From contig NZ_NIWU01000005.1 in assembly GCF_002236105.1 (NCBI RefSeq), positions 1-64,000 on the forward strand: a DNA stretch of 64,000 bases, written 5' to 3'. The notes beneath the pieces were generated by a model. That model saw nothing but the letters and a program-made list of their open reading frames with translations. It was not told the DNA's origin and ran no database searches. Below are positions 53,753 to 61,979 of this stretch, one piece after another. The position numbers and the translations under genes are program-made. This stretch comes from Pseudomonas umsongensis. GTDB taxonomy: Bacteria; Pseudomonadota; Gammaproteobacteria; Pseudomonadales; Pseudomonadaceae. Each line of letters begins with the position of its first letter. Positions within the stretch are counted from its first letter, which is position 1.

Positions 53753-54138
53753 CTACTGTCTCCGCATGAAGCAGCAATAGGCTGGAGGGGTCATGCTAGC
53801 GAGCCTGTTACCACAACAAAAATCGTTTATTCGTTGCGAATAGTTCGTTTTTTACGAAGTATTGATTCAGGTGCTCAACTACCAGCAACCGCATTGGTTA
53901 TGCTCCGTGGTCAAGGCGGGTGGCGTGGCGCGCGCTTCCAGCAGTCTCGTCTCTTGCTCGATCGTGATGGAAAGGTCTGCTACACCCTTCGACAGTCTTG
54001 GCAACTGGTAAGCCGGTGATGCTGGCGTATATTGATAGTGTCGATCCAGGTAGTTGAGGCGATAAAAGATCGCCAATGGTGGGACAAGCGAGAGTGCTGG
54101 GGGCGCTAGCGGATAACCCGGAACGTTGGAGGTGTCAT
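53753..54138. other. divergent intergenic region terC/usp
   Basis: No gene supported. A short palindrome TATTCG-TTG-CGAATA lies at about 53828-53842 in a T-rich stretch on the terC side and may be an operator. GGAGG at 54128-54132 is the ribosome binding site of the usp gene. I searched for an Anr box (TTGAT-N4-ATCAA) and found none. Confidence 0.45.
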
Positions 54139-55041
54139 ATGAGGCAGTATCAACGACTCTTTCTGATCGCAGGTCCCACCATGCGTCACTCGCCGGCGAT
54201 GGAGCGGGCAATCGCATTGGCCGACGCTACAGGCGCAGCGCTGCATATTGCGGTGTTCATCGAAGACTTCGACCTTATGCGGTTAATGAGCAACAGTGAA
54301 CAGCTTCGTGAGAGTTGCCGGCAGGAGAACCTGCAGTGGCTGACGGATGAGGCCGAACTCATGCGCAGGAAGGGCATCACTGTGACCACCGAAGTTGCAT
54401 TGACCCGTGACCCGCTGCAAGAAATCCTTGGGCATGTGGCTGAAATGCAGCCTGACCTGATTATCAAGGACGTACACCATGAATCAGCGCTCAAACGTGT
54501 ATTCATCACGCCTTTGGATTGGCAGTTGTTACGCGAATGTCCGAGCGCTGTACATCTGGTCAGCGAAGTCAGGTGTCCGCTTCCTCGAGTAATAGTGGCG
54601 GCGGTTGATCCATCGCATCCGGAGGGTCAGATCAGCGCAATCAACGACAGCATCATTCAGGCGGCGAGCGAAATGGCCGCGCAATGCGAAGCTGAATTGC
54701 ACATGTTGTATGCCTATGAACTAACCCACACACATTTCTCTGATGCAGGTGCTGGCGCCGTGACGATGCCAGGCTTCGCCAACGACGTGCGCCGGTCACT
54801 TGAAAAGTGCTTCGTTGCCTTGGCCGGACGCCACGGCGTGCCACCTGAGCGACAACATTTCATTGCTGGGCCGCCAACGAAAGCGATGGCCGACTTTGCC
54901 ACTCATACTCGAGCGGATGTCTTCGTAATGGGAAATACCCATCACAAAGGGGTGGACAAGCTGATTGGCAGTACCACGGAGCATGTTCTGTATCAGGTGC
55001 CCTGCAGCGTTTTGGCCATCAAGGGAGAAGCGGATCACTGA
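54139..55041 (+). CDS. tandem universal stress protein (UspE-like)
   Basis: A 300-residue protein of two Usp domains. Domain 1 (about 1-145) has IALADATGAALHIAVFIEDF and LLRECPSAVHLV; domain 2 (about 150-297) has VIVAAVDPSHPEG and the ATP-binding type ending VFVMGNTHHKGVDKLIGSTTEHVLYQVPCSVLAIK (GxTTE...PCSV). Such proteins help survival under stress or low oxygen. ATG 54139 follows GGAGG. It lies divergent from terC. Partner and signal unknown. Confidence 0.9.
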   Translation: MRQYQRLFLIAGPTMRHSPAMERAIALADATGAALHIAVFIEDFDLMRLMSNSEQLRESCRQENLQWLTDEAELMRRKGITVTTEVALTRDPLQEILGHVAEMQPDLIIKDVHHESALKRVFITPLDWQLLRECPSAVHLVSEVRCPLPRVIVAAVDPSHPEGQISAINDSIIQAASEMAAQCEAELHMLYAYELTHTHFSDAGAGAVTMPGFANDVRRSLEKCFVALAGRHGVPPERQHFIAGPPTKAMADFATHTRADVFVMGNTHHKGVDKLIGSTTEHVLYQVPCSVLAIKGEADH

Positions 55042-55282
55042 ACGAAAAAACGGCTGGGGAAAAGGGGACAAATTTTTTTTAGAACACCATTGGCGTAAGA
55101 ATAGGCTTCTACCCCAGTGGTGCTTTACAACGACTTCGCAGCCGAAGGGCGCGAAAGCCCCCCCTCGCCCAAAAAACGTGGCTACTCAGTTGAGTCGAGT
55201 CGATCCAACGCCTGTTTACAGCCAGCTCACCTGACATGATGACCTGCGCCTTGAACATGGATGGAACTCCGATGCTATTTAG
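55042..55282. other. intergenic region with mobile-element debris
   Basis: Begins with AAAAGGGGACAAATTTTTTTT at about 55057-55077, a kind of end often seen beside transposase genes, and then carries no recognised gene up to the IS256 remnant. The short G-rich/C-rich tracts look like decayed sequence. Confidence 0.4.
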
Positions 55283-55539
55283 AAAGGAGCCATCACCGCC
55301 TGCGCCATCGAGTCGATCAACATGAGCCTGCGCAAGGTCACCAAAAGCAGAGCCTCATTCCCGACTGACGATGCGGTAATGAAGCTCTTTTATCTGGCGC
55401 TGAACAACATCAGCAAGAAGTGGACAATGCCAATCAGGGACTGGGCGGGAGCCTTGAACAGGTTCAGTATCCAGTTCGAAGACAGGCTTTTGCAGGATTA
55501 CCAGCCACCCCCGTTTACACAGGATTCATTACACCCCCC
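55283..55539 (+). pseudogene. 3' remnant of an IS256-family (mutator) transposase and right end
   Basis: From 55289 the frame reads AITACAIESINMSLRKVTKS, RASFPTDDAVMKLFYLALNN, ISKKWTMPIRDWAGALNRFS and IQFEDRLLQDY, the C-terminus of IS256-type DDE transposases (compare AIYTTNAIESVNSQLRK and KWTMPxRDW). A TAG stop (55280-55282) precedes it and the catalytic N-terminal part is absent. The sequence GTTTACACAGGATTCATTAC followed by ACCCCCC (55513-55539) looks like the terminal inverted repeat of this family. It abuts the 3' end of the FN3 gene. Coding relic only. Confidence 0.88.
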
Positions 55540-56356
55540 GCTTATCCTTAAGAGAAATACCGATTGCGGGATAAGAAATGATTTCTCGATCTGACTTGTT
55601 GTTGGAATTATCGATCGCTGTCACACCAAACTCGTATCGCACCCCCGCTTCCAGCCCGGTAATGGAAAATTCCAGTTGTTTCGTGCGCCCCAATTCATCA
55701 TCGATACCTTTATCGACGATATAAGTAATATCCCCAGAACTGTCATATGACTCATCCCAGCTCAACTGCAAGGCCAAATTTGAGGTTCTTAACCCTGTAG
55801 GTTTGGTGGGCGCGGTAAGATCCTCGAAGTAGACATTGACACAAACAGGCTCTGAGAAAGTGAATCCATCATCAAAGGTACGAATGCAGTAGGAGTGGTC
55901 CCGCCCCTGTTCTGGAGTGGTATCGGTATAGGGAGGTGTTTTTGGGGTATCGAGTAAACTCTTATCTCGGCGTATCTCATAACGAGGCTCACCACCTTCA
56001 ACTTCACCGGGACTCCAAAAAAAGGAAACCTGATCGAGAGTCTGATTGAAGGGCTCGAGGAAGCTTGGAGGCTTGGGTTGCATTCGGTCGGGGGTCTTGA
56101 ATTCGACCAAAGCTGGTTCTGTATTTCCAAACGGCGGAACGTACCCAACGAGCGTAAAACTGTAGTTTGTATTTTTCGTTAAGTTATCTAAGGTAATTAT
56201 TCCATTCGGCCCTCTATACAGCTCAGTTGGAACACCAAAGGAATAGTCAGTAAGAATATACGTAAGCGCAGGCGACGTCGCTTCCACCTGAAAAGTAGTC
56301 CAGGTTATATAATTGATTTTAAACTCCAAAGGAGGCAAATTAGCTTCAGCGTTCAT
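55529..56356 (-). CDS. orphan triple fibronectin-type-III protein, copy 3
   Basis: A 275-residue signal-less paralogue of the protein at 31305-32138. Shared blocks: ITWTTFQVEATSPALTY (domain 1), VSFFWSPGEVEGGEPRYEIR and RDHSYCIRTFDDGFTFSEPV (domain 2), LQLSWDESYDSSGDITYIVD and VRYEFGVTAIDNSNNKSDRE (domain 3). The last residues KDKR-GV-stop use GGGGTGTAA from the abutting IS256 end; copy 1 stops right after KGKR, so insertion at the original stop is likely. ATG 56356 has GGAGA at good spacing; the ATG two codons upstream touches it. Function unknown. Confidence 0.78.
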   Translation of the reverse strand: MNAEANLPPLEFKINYITWTTFQVEATSPALTYILTDYSFGVPTELYRGPNGIITLDNLTKNTNYSFTLVGYVPPFGNTEPALVEFKTPDRMQPKPPSFLEPFNQTLDQVSFFWSPGEVEGGEPRYEIRRDKSLLDTPKTPPYTDTTPEQGRDHSYCIRTFDDGFTFSEPVCVNVYFEDLTAPTKPTGLRTSNLALQLSWDESYDSSGDITYIVDKGIDDELGRTKQLEFSITGLEAGVRYEFGVTAIDNSNNKSDREIISYPAIGISLKDKRGV

Positions 56357-56940
56357 ACACATTCTCCAAAATGATTAATAGTTACCCTTCAGCACTTGTT
56401 ATTCAAACCGCATTAACAAAACAGCCTGCATGAAATCAGTACAAACTTATCTAATCACAAAAATACAATTAATAATACTAGCAATTCTGCTAGTAATTAA
56501 TCGCAACCTGAAACTCCCACTCGTGTTAAAGCCCCCTCAATCATTCGGTCGAGCCCCTTATCCCAAGGAACACAAAGAGAACATTCAATACTCTTGATCA
56601 TCTGTTCGCCCTCATCTGAAAATTAATGGTACGTTCGTATTTTCACTGCACATTCGACTCTTGGGCACTGTAAGAAATGCCAGTTTTTAGACCCTATCGA
56701 AATTACGGCTATCATCAAATCGTAAAATCCGGCCAAATAAATACAAACCGAATGGGCATATATATTTTTCCGGCTCCGTTTACCCGCCTGTCCATAATGA
56801 AACCTTGCTGAGTAACACCTTTGGGTTATGGCAAAGTGCGCTAGGGGGGGGGCAAAGCGAGTGCAAGACTCACCAACCCCCCACAACCCCAATCCTGATA
56901 AACTCCCCCACCTCCCAGCCTCACCGATTCCAGATCCCCC
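56357..56940. other. AT-rich leader of FN3 copy 3 and dusA upstream region
   Basis: 56357-56640 is AT-rich and contains the perfect palindrome ACTAGCA-ATTC-TGCTAGT (56480-56497). 56640-56940 has no supported gene; a run of nine G lies at about 56844-56852. The region separates the orphan FN3 gene from the core gene dusA. Confidence 0.5.
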
Positions 56941-57936
56941 ATGTCCGTATCCAACGCCACACCCGCCCCACTCTCCCGCCGCTTCTCCGTCGCCCCGATG
57001 ATGGATTGGACCGACCGGCACTGCCGTTTCTTCCTGCGCCTGCTGTCGAAGAACGCCCTGCTCTACACCGAAATGGTCACCACCGGTGCCTTGCTCAACG
57101 GCGATCACGAGCGGTTCCTGCGGCACAACGAGGCCGAGCATCCGTTGGCGTTGCAGTTAGGTGGCAGTGTGCCGCTTGACTTGGCGGCCTGTGCGCGGAT
57201 GGCGCAGGAGCATGGGTACGATGAGGTGAATCTGAATGTGGGCTGCCCCAGTGACCGGGTGCAGAACAATATGATCGGGGCGTGCCTGATGGGGCACCCG
57301 CAGTTGGTGGCCGATTGTGTGAAGGCGATGCGCGATGCGGCGTCGATTCCGGTGACGGTGAAGCATCGGATCGGGATCAATGGCCGTGACAGTTATGAAG
57401 AGCTGTGCGATTTCGTTGGTACGGTGCGTGATGCCGGTTGCACCAGTTTTACCGTGCATGCGCGGATTGCGATTCTGGAGGGGTTGTCGCCGAAGGAGAA
57501 CCGCGATATTCCGCCGTTGCGTTATGACGTGGCTGCGCGGTTGAAGGCGGACTTTCCGGAGTTGGAGATTATTCTCAACGGCGGGATCAAGAGCCTGGAA
57601 GCCTGTCACGAGCATTTGCAGACGTTCGATGGGGTGATGCTCGGGCGTGAGGCTTATCACAACCCTTACGTGATGGCCGAGGTGGATCAGCAGTTGTTTG
57701 GCAGCACGGCGCCGGTGATCACGCGCGCCGAGGCGTTGGCGCAGTTGCGGCCTTATATCGCCGCACACCTGGAAACCGGCGGGGCGATGCACCATATCAC
57801 CCGGCATGTACTGGGGCTGGGCACCGGGTTTCCGGGGGCGCGCAAGTTTCGCCAGTTGCTGTCGGTGGATATCCACAAGGCGAAGGAGCCTTTGGCCTTG
57901 CTGGATCAGGCGGCCGGGTTGCTCGAGAGGCGTTGA
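56941..57936 (+). CDS. dusA: tRNA-dihydrouridine(20/20a) synthase DusA
   Basis: A 331-residue FMN-dependent TIM-barrel enzyme that reduces uridines 20 and 20a in the tRNA D-loop. Seen: FSVAPMMDWTDRHCRFF (FMN site and DusA hallmark), EMVTTGALLNGD, LQLGGS, NLNVGCPSDRVQ with catalytic C102, VTVKHRIGIN, HARIAILEGLSPKENR, and ILNGGI with GVMLGREAYHNP. The length and the DusA-specific MMDWTDRHCR separate it from DusB and DusC. The ATG at 56941 gives the usual N-terminus. Convergent with the kinase gene downstream. Confidence 0.95.
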   Translation: MSVSNATPAPLSRRFSVAPMMDWTDRHCRFFLRLLSKNALLYTEMVTTGALLNGDHERFLRHNEAEHPLALQLGGSVPLDLAACARMAQEHGYDEVNLNVGCPSDRVQNNMIGACLMGHPQLVADCVKAMRDAASIPVTVKHRIGINGRDSYEELCDFVGTVRDAGCTSFTVHARIAILEGLSPKENRDIPPLRYDVAARLKADFPELEIILNGGIKSLEACHEHLQTFDGVMLGREAYHNPYVMAEVDQQLFGSTAPVITRAEALAQLRPYIAAHLETGGAMHHITRHVLGLGTGFPGARKFRQLLSVDIHKAKEPLALLDQAAGLLERR

Positions 57937-57949
57937 GCGCCCCGCTGTT

Positions 57950-59263
57950 TCAGCGCTTGGGCAGCTCGATGGTCACTTTCAAGCCGCCCCACTCGCTTTC
58001 GTGCAGCAGCAATTCCCCGCCCCAGGTGTCGACGATGTCGCGCACAATACCCAGGCCCAGGCCATGCCCGTCGGTCTGTTCATCCAGGCGCGTGCCGCGG
58101 CTGAACACCTGGTCGCGCTGGTCCTGGGGGATCCCCGGGCCGTCGTCTTCCACATTTAACTCGTAGGCTTGCGCGGTTTCGATCACGCTCAGGCGCACTT
58201 CGGCGTCTGCCCATTTGCAGGCGTTGTCCAGCAGGTTGCCGAGCAGTTCCAGCAGGTCTTCGCGGTCCCAGGGCAGTTGCAGGCCGGTGGGCGCGACATA
58301 GCTGAGGTGCAGGTGTTCGCCGTGGATCATGTTCAAGGTGGCGAGCAATCCCGGCAGTTCGGCATCGCAATCGAACAAGGCCCCCGGCAAGGCGTCGCCG
58401 CTCAAGCGGGCGCGGTTGAGTTCGCGATTGAGTCGCAGGCGGACCTGTTCCAGCTGATCCTTGAGGACCTGGCGCAGTTGCGGGTGCGCATCGAGTTGCT
58501 CGCTGGAAGCCAGGCTCAACAACACCGCCAACGGGGTTTTCAGGGCGTGGCCGAGGTTGCCCAGGGCATTGCGCGAGCGCTTGAGGCTATCTTCGGTGTG
58601 GGCCAGCAAATGGTTGATCTGGGTCACCAGCGGTTCCAGTTCGATCGGCACCTGATCGTCGAGTTGCGAGCGTTGGCCCTGTTGCAGTTGCGCGATCTGT
58701 TCCCGGGCTTTATCCAACGGGCGCAAGGCGCGTCGCACGGTGATCCGCTGCAGCAGCAGGATCAGCAGCAGGCCCGCCAGTCCCAGGCCGAGGCCGATCT
58801 GCTGCATGCGCTGGAAGCTTTCGCGCACCGGGGTGTAGTCCTGGGCCACGCTGATGGAAATCGACTGGCCCAGGCGCCGATAGTCGGAACGCAGCACCAG
58901 CAACTGCTGGCCTTCCGGGCCCAGTTGCAGGTTGCTTTCCAGGCCCGGGTGCTCGAGGCGTGGCAGTTCCTGGTCCCACAATGAACGAGAACGCCAATGG
59001 CTGTCGGCGAAATCGATGCGGAAATAATGGCCAGAAAACGGCCGCTGATAAGCCGGCGACAATAGTCGCTCATCCAGTTGCAAGCCCTGGGGGCCGCGCA
59101 CCAGCGCTATCAACAGGTTTTCGCTGTCGTTGCGCAACCCGGCTTCGAGGTAGCGCTGCAATCCCACTTCGAACAGCCACAGGCTGGTTTGCGCCAACAC
59201 CAGGCCGACGATCACCATCACGCTGATCAGGCCCAGGCTCAAGCGGCGCTGGATCGACCTCAC
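57950..59263 (-). CDS. sensor histidine kinase, PhoQ-like type
   Basis: A 437-residue kinase with TM1 at about 12-32, a periplasmic domain to about 155, TM2 near 158-178 and a HAMP linker. The HisKA site is H239 in LGNLGHALKTPLAVLLSL, a form typical of the PhoQ group; ATP-binding motifs are LLGNLLDNACKWA, VEDDGPGIPQDQ and GHGLGLGIVRDIVDTWGG. It overlaps its response regulator by 4 bp. Two PepSY proteins are encoded upstream in the same direction, suggesting a four-gene unit resembling BqsSR/CarSR-type loci; the RExxE iron motif of BqsS was not found, so I give no name. Confidence 0.87.
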   Translation of the reverse strand: MRSIQRRLSLGLISVMVIVGLVLAQTSLWLFEVGLQRYLEAGLRNDSENLLIALVRGPQGLQLDERLLSPAYQRPFSGHYFRIDFADSHWRSRSLWDQELPRLEHPGLESNLQLGPEGQQLLVLRSDYRRLGQSISISVAQDYTPVRESFQRMQQIGLGLGLAGLLLILLLQRITVRRALRPLDKAREQIAQLQQGQRSQLDDQVPIELEPLVTQINHLLAHTEDSLKRSRNALGNLGHALKTPLAVLLSLASSEQLDAHPQLRQVLKDQLEQVRLRLNRELNRARLSGDALPGALFDCDAELPGLLATLNMIHGEHLHLSYVAPTGLQLPWDREDLLELLGNLLDNACKWADAEVRLSVIETAQAYELNVEDDGPGIPQDQRDQVFSRGTRLDEQTDGHGLGLGIVRDIVDTWGGELLLHESEWGGLKVTIELPKR

Positions 59264-59928
59264 CGGGCTTGTCCACCCAGCAGGTAACCTTGGCCACGAC
59301 GGGTTTCGATCACGCTGCGCCCGAGTTTGCGGCGCAGGTGATTGACGTGGACTTCCAGCACATTCGAGTCGCGCTCGGTTTCACCGTCGTAGAGGTGTTC
59401 GGCCAGGTGGCTTTTGGAGAGGATCTGTTCCGGGTGCAGCATGAAGTAGCGCAACAGGCGAAACTCGGCGGCCGTGAGCTGGATGTCGGCGCCCTCGCGG
59501 GTCACGCACTGGCGCCCCTCGTCCAGGTGCAGCCCGCCGGCCTTCAGGGTCGGTTGATTGACCTGGCCATGGGAGCGGCGCAACAGCGCCTGAATGCGCA
59601 AGTGCAGTTCTTCGGGGTGGAAAGGCTTGGTCAGGTAGTCGTCGGCGCCGGCCTTGAGGCCTTCGATGCGCTCAGCCCAGGAACCGCGGGCGGTGAGGAT
59701 CAGCACCGGCGTCGCCAAGCCACCGGCACGCCACCGCGTCAACACCTCAAGCCCGGGCAGCCCCGGCAGGCCGAGGTCGAGGATGATCAGGTCGTAGGGT
59801 TCGGTGCTGCCCTGGTGCACCGCGTCGCGACCGTCGGCCAGCCAGTCCACGGCATACCCTTGGCGATTGAGACCGGCCAGCAGTTCGTCGGCCAGCGGCA
59901 CGTGGTCTTCCACCAGGAGCAAACGCAT
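59260..59928 (-). CDS. OmpR-family response regulator
   Basis: A 222-residue regulator with acidic pocket E7-D8, phospho-acceptor D51 (ILDLGLPGLPG), T in ILTARGS and K in YLTKPF; its DNA-binding domain has TAAEFRLLRYFMLHPEQILSK and VHVNHLRRKLG...RRGQGYLLG. It lies 3 bases after the PepSY gene and overlaps the kinase start by 4 bases, so it is translationally linked. The targets may include the PepSY genes upstream. Confidence 0.9.
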   Translation of the reverse strand: MRLLLVEDHVPLADELLAGLNRQGYAVDWLADGRDAVHQGSTEPYDLIILDLGLPGLPGLEVLTRWRAGGLATPVLILTARGSWAERIEGLKAGADDYLTKPFHPEELHLRIQALLRRSHGQVNQPTLKAGGLHLDEGRQCVTREGADIQLTAAEFRLLRYFMLHPEQILSKSHLAEHLYDGETERDSNVLEVHVNHLRRKLGRSVIETRRGQGYLLGGQAR

Positions 59929-59931
59929 CGG

Positions 59932-60255
59932 TCAATCTTCCTTGTCTTTGAGTAAACGGCCGGTGGTGGCGTCGATGTCCAGTTCGCGGACCACGCCTTC
60001 GCTGGTCAGCAATTCGACTTCATAAATGTAGACGTCATGCTTTTCTTCGAGCTCGGCTTCCAGCAGCTTGGCGCCCGGATAACGATCCAGTGCCTGCTGT
60101 AAAAGTTGCTCGAGCGGCAGGATCACACCTTGTTGGCGCAGGCGCAGGGCCTCGTCCTGGTCGAGGTCGCGGGCCGCCACCACCGAGCAAAAAACCAGCA
60201 GCGCCAGCGCCAGGCGGGCGCTGGCGCGTCGAAGTGAAAAGGATTGCAGCGTCAT
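59932..60255 (-). CDS. periplasmic PepSY-domain protein 1
   Basis: A 107-residue protein: signal peptide from MTLQSFSLRRASARLALALL ending VVAARDLDQ, then one PepSY unit (DEALRLRQQGVILPLEQLLQ, GAKLLEAELEEKHDVYIYEVELL, VRELDIDATTGRLLKDKED). PepSY modules are small inhibitory or sensory domains often tied to two-component systems. ATG 60255 overlaps the stop of the preceding paralogue (TAATG), and the response regulator follows after 3 bases. An upstream in-frame start inside the paralogue is not used. Confidence 0.85.
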   Translation of the reverse strand: MTLQSFSLRRASARLALALLVFCSVVAARDLDQDEALRLRQQGVILPLEQLLQQALDRYPGAKLLEAELEEKHDVYIYEVELLTSEGVVRELDIDATTGRLLKDKED

Positions 60256-60563
60256 TACGTGTCCTGATGATCCTTGAGAATCTGCCCGCTGACCGCGTCC
60301 AGCTCCAGGTCCCACTCGAGGCCCTGCGGATCGCGCAGTTCAATCTGGTAGATGTACTTGCCGTACTCTTCTTCCAGTTCGGTTTCCGTGACCGTGGAGC
60401 CTGGGTGCTTGGCCAGCGCGGTGGCGTTGAGCTTCTCGAAAGACACAATGGTACCAGCGTCTCGCAGTCTCAGGGCTTCGTCGGGCCCGAGGTCACGTGC
60501 ATGGGCGAGGCTGGCGGACATGGCGATGAGGGATGTGACGAACAGGGCAGTGAAGGATTTCAT
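60255..60563 (-). CDS. periplasmic PepSY-domain protein 2
   Basis: A 102-residue paralogue of the downstream protein with signal peptide MKSFTALFVTSLIAMSASLA ending HARDLGPD, followed by DEALRLRDAGTIVSFEKLNA, VTETELEEEYGKYIYQIEL and WDLELDAVSGQILKDHQDT. The shared DLxxDEALRLRxxG and LDAxxGxLLKD stretches show tandem duplication. It is the first gene of the PepSY-PepSY-regulator-kinase unit. The family suggests a role in sensing or modulating the kinase, which is inference. Confidence 0.87.
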   Translation of the reverse strand: MKSFTALFVTSLIAMSASLAHARDLGPDEALRLRDAGTIVSFEKLNATALAKHPGSTVTETELEEEYGKYIYQIELRDPQGLEWDLELDAVSGQILKDHQDT

Positions 60564-60651
60564 GGGGTGTCTCCGTATCTTTTATGTGTTGCCTACGGGG
60601 CTCACCTTAGCGAAACGAACTTAACTGAAACTGAATTGCCATCATGCACAA

Positions 60652-61815
60652 CTATTGTGCCAGTACTTCATCCGCCCTGCCGCCCGCGCGCTGGATCACC
60701 AGGTGGATGAAGTGCAGCTTGGCGATCACCGCGGGCGGCAGCACGAAGGGGTAGAAATCCGGCTGGCCCATGCTGCGCGACAATTCATTGAGCATGCCGG
60801 CCAGTTCGATCCACGCATTGACGAATGAGAGGAACGCGGTACCGCCGGGGTGCTGCGGATCGTAGAGGGTGCTGGGGGGAAAGGGCTGATAGTCGAGGTC
60901 CATTTCCCGTGCGCTCATGCCAAACCCGAGCGCGGTGTCGACGGCGTCCATCATGTGCAGGTAGTGAGCCCAGGTTTCGGCCCAGTCTTCCCAGGGGTGC
61001 ATGGTGGCGTAGGCGCTGACGTACTGCTGCTGCCAGTCGAGCGGCGCGCCTTGCTGATAATGCCGCTCCAGGGCCTCGGCGTAGCTGGCGCGTTCGTCGC
61101 CGAACAGGTCGCGAAAGGGATCCAGCCAGTCACTATCAGCAATCAAGCGGTCCCAATAGTAATGCCCGACTTCATGACGAAAATGCCCGAGCAAGGTGCG
61201 ATAGGGTTCGTGCATTTGCACCCGCACCTGTTCGCGGTGGGCGTCGTCGGCTTCCTTGATATCGAGGGTGATCAGGCCATTGGCGTGGCCGGTGGTGGGT
61301 GCATTGCCTTCGAGGTCGACGCCGATGAAGTCGAAGGCCAGGCCGACTTCCTCATCCAGGGTTTTCGGGACCACCTGCAACCCGAGGCTGACCAATTGCG
61401 CAACCAGTCGGCGCTTGGCGATTTCCATCTTGCGCCAGCGCTCGTGGTTTTCGGCAATGGATAAGTCGGGGATGGTACGGTTCAGGCTACAGGCGATGCA
61501 CAGTGAGTCGTGGTCATTGGCGGGGAGCAACCAGTTGCAGGCGGCGGGCGAATCGAGATTGGCGCAGCGACGAAACAGGCCGGCAGAGGGATCGGCATCG
61601 AGCAGCCAGGTGTCGTGCTGTTCGCCTGGTTGCAGCGAAGACAGGCGGCTTTGCTCTGGCTGATAACCCAAGGCTGCAGAACAGGCCAGGCACTGGCTGT
61701 TGCGAAAGAACAGCGACTGCCCGCATCGACAGGGCCAGATCTTGCTGTTGCGCGAGCTTTCGCCGATGAAGGGGGCCGCGATACGCGACGTGAGCTGTTC
61801 GAAGAAGCGGTGCAT
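60652..61815 (-). CDS. zinc-binding peptidase family protein (putative gluzincin, DUF/PF15887 type)
   Basis: A 387-residue cytoplasmic protein. The N-terminus has a zinc-ribbon: CRCGQSLFFRNSQCLACSAALGY, plus SLCIACSLNRTIPDL. The C-terminal part carries the metallopeptidase motif HFRHEVGHYYW (HExxH) with a downstream E in WEDWAETWAHYLHMMD. This matches the putative zinc-binding metallopeptidase family common in proteobacteria; no substrate is known. ATG 61815 (MHRFFEQL) follows GGGAGAG; a TTG nine codons upstream is less likely. It ends 89 bases from the PepSY genes. Confidence 0.85.
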   Translation of the reverse strand: MHRFFEQLTSRIAAPFIGESSRNSKIWPCRCGQSLFFRNSQCLACSAALGYQPEQSRLSSLQPGEQHDTWLLDADPSAGLFRRCANLDSPAACNWLLPANDHDSLCIACSLNRTIPDLSIAENHERWRKMEIAKRRLVAQLVSLGLQVVPKTLDEEVGLAFDFIGVDLEGNAPTTGHANGLITLDIKEADDAHREQVRVQMHEPYRTLLGHFRHEVGHYYWDRLIADSDWLDPFRDLFGDERASYAEALERHYQQGAPLDWQQQYVSAYATMHPWEDWAETWAHYLHMMDAVDTALGFGMSAREMDLDYQPFPPSTLYDPQHPGGTAFLSFVNAWIELAGMLNELSRSMGQPDFYPFVLPPAVIAKLHFIHLVIQRAGGRADEVLAQ

Positions 61816-61864
61816 GAGCGATCTCTCCCTGGGGCTTGCCAAGACTAGATCATTCCTGGGTGAA

Positions 61865-61977
61865 GATCGTTCCCATGCTCTGCGTGGGAATGCCTCAAGG
61901 GACGCTCCGCGTTCCAGCTCTCGAATGGGACGCGGAGCGTCCCGGGCTGCATTCCCACGCAGAGCGTGGGAACGATC
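61865..61977. repeat. nested palindrome repeat between ligA and the peptidase gene
   Basis: Outer arms 61865-61893 and 61949-61977 are near-perfect inverted copies (GATCGTTCCCATGCTCTGCG... / ...CGCAGAGCGTGGGAACGATC). Inner arms 61899-61915 and about 61928-61943 (GGGACGCTCCGCGTTCC / GGGACGCGGAGCGTCCC) also pair. This is a second REP family distinct from the GCGAGC type. It follows ligA and precedes the peptidase gene, both on the minus strand. Confidence 0.92.
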
Positions 61978-61979
61978 AC

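Noticed and set aside
53879..54217. Minus-strand 112-codon frame between terC and the usp gene
   Set aside because: Overlaps the start of the usp gene antisense, lacks a ribosome binding site and shows no family features.
56480..56497. ACTAGCA-ATTC-TGCTAGT palindrome as a regulatory site shared with the leader of FN3 copy 1 (which has TCTGCTAGT near 31168)
   Set aside because: The shared stretch is only about 9 bases between two AT-rich regions of some 300 bases each, which is expected by chance. The palindrome itself is real but the link is not supported.
56623..57141. Minus-strand 172-codon frame over the dusA start
   Set aside because: It is largely the antisense of dusA with a glycine-rich low-complexity stretch from its leader; not a gene.
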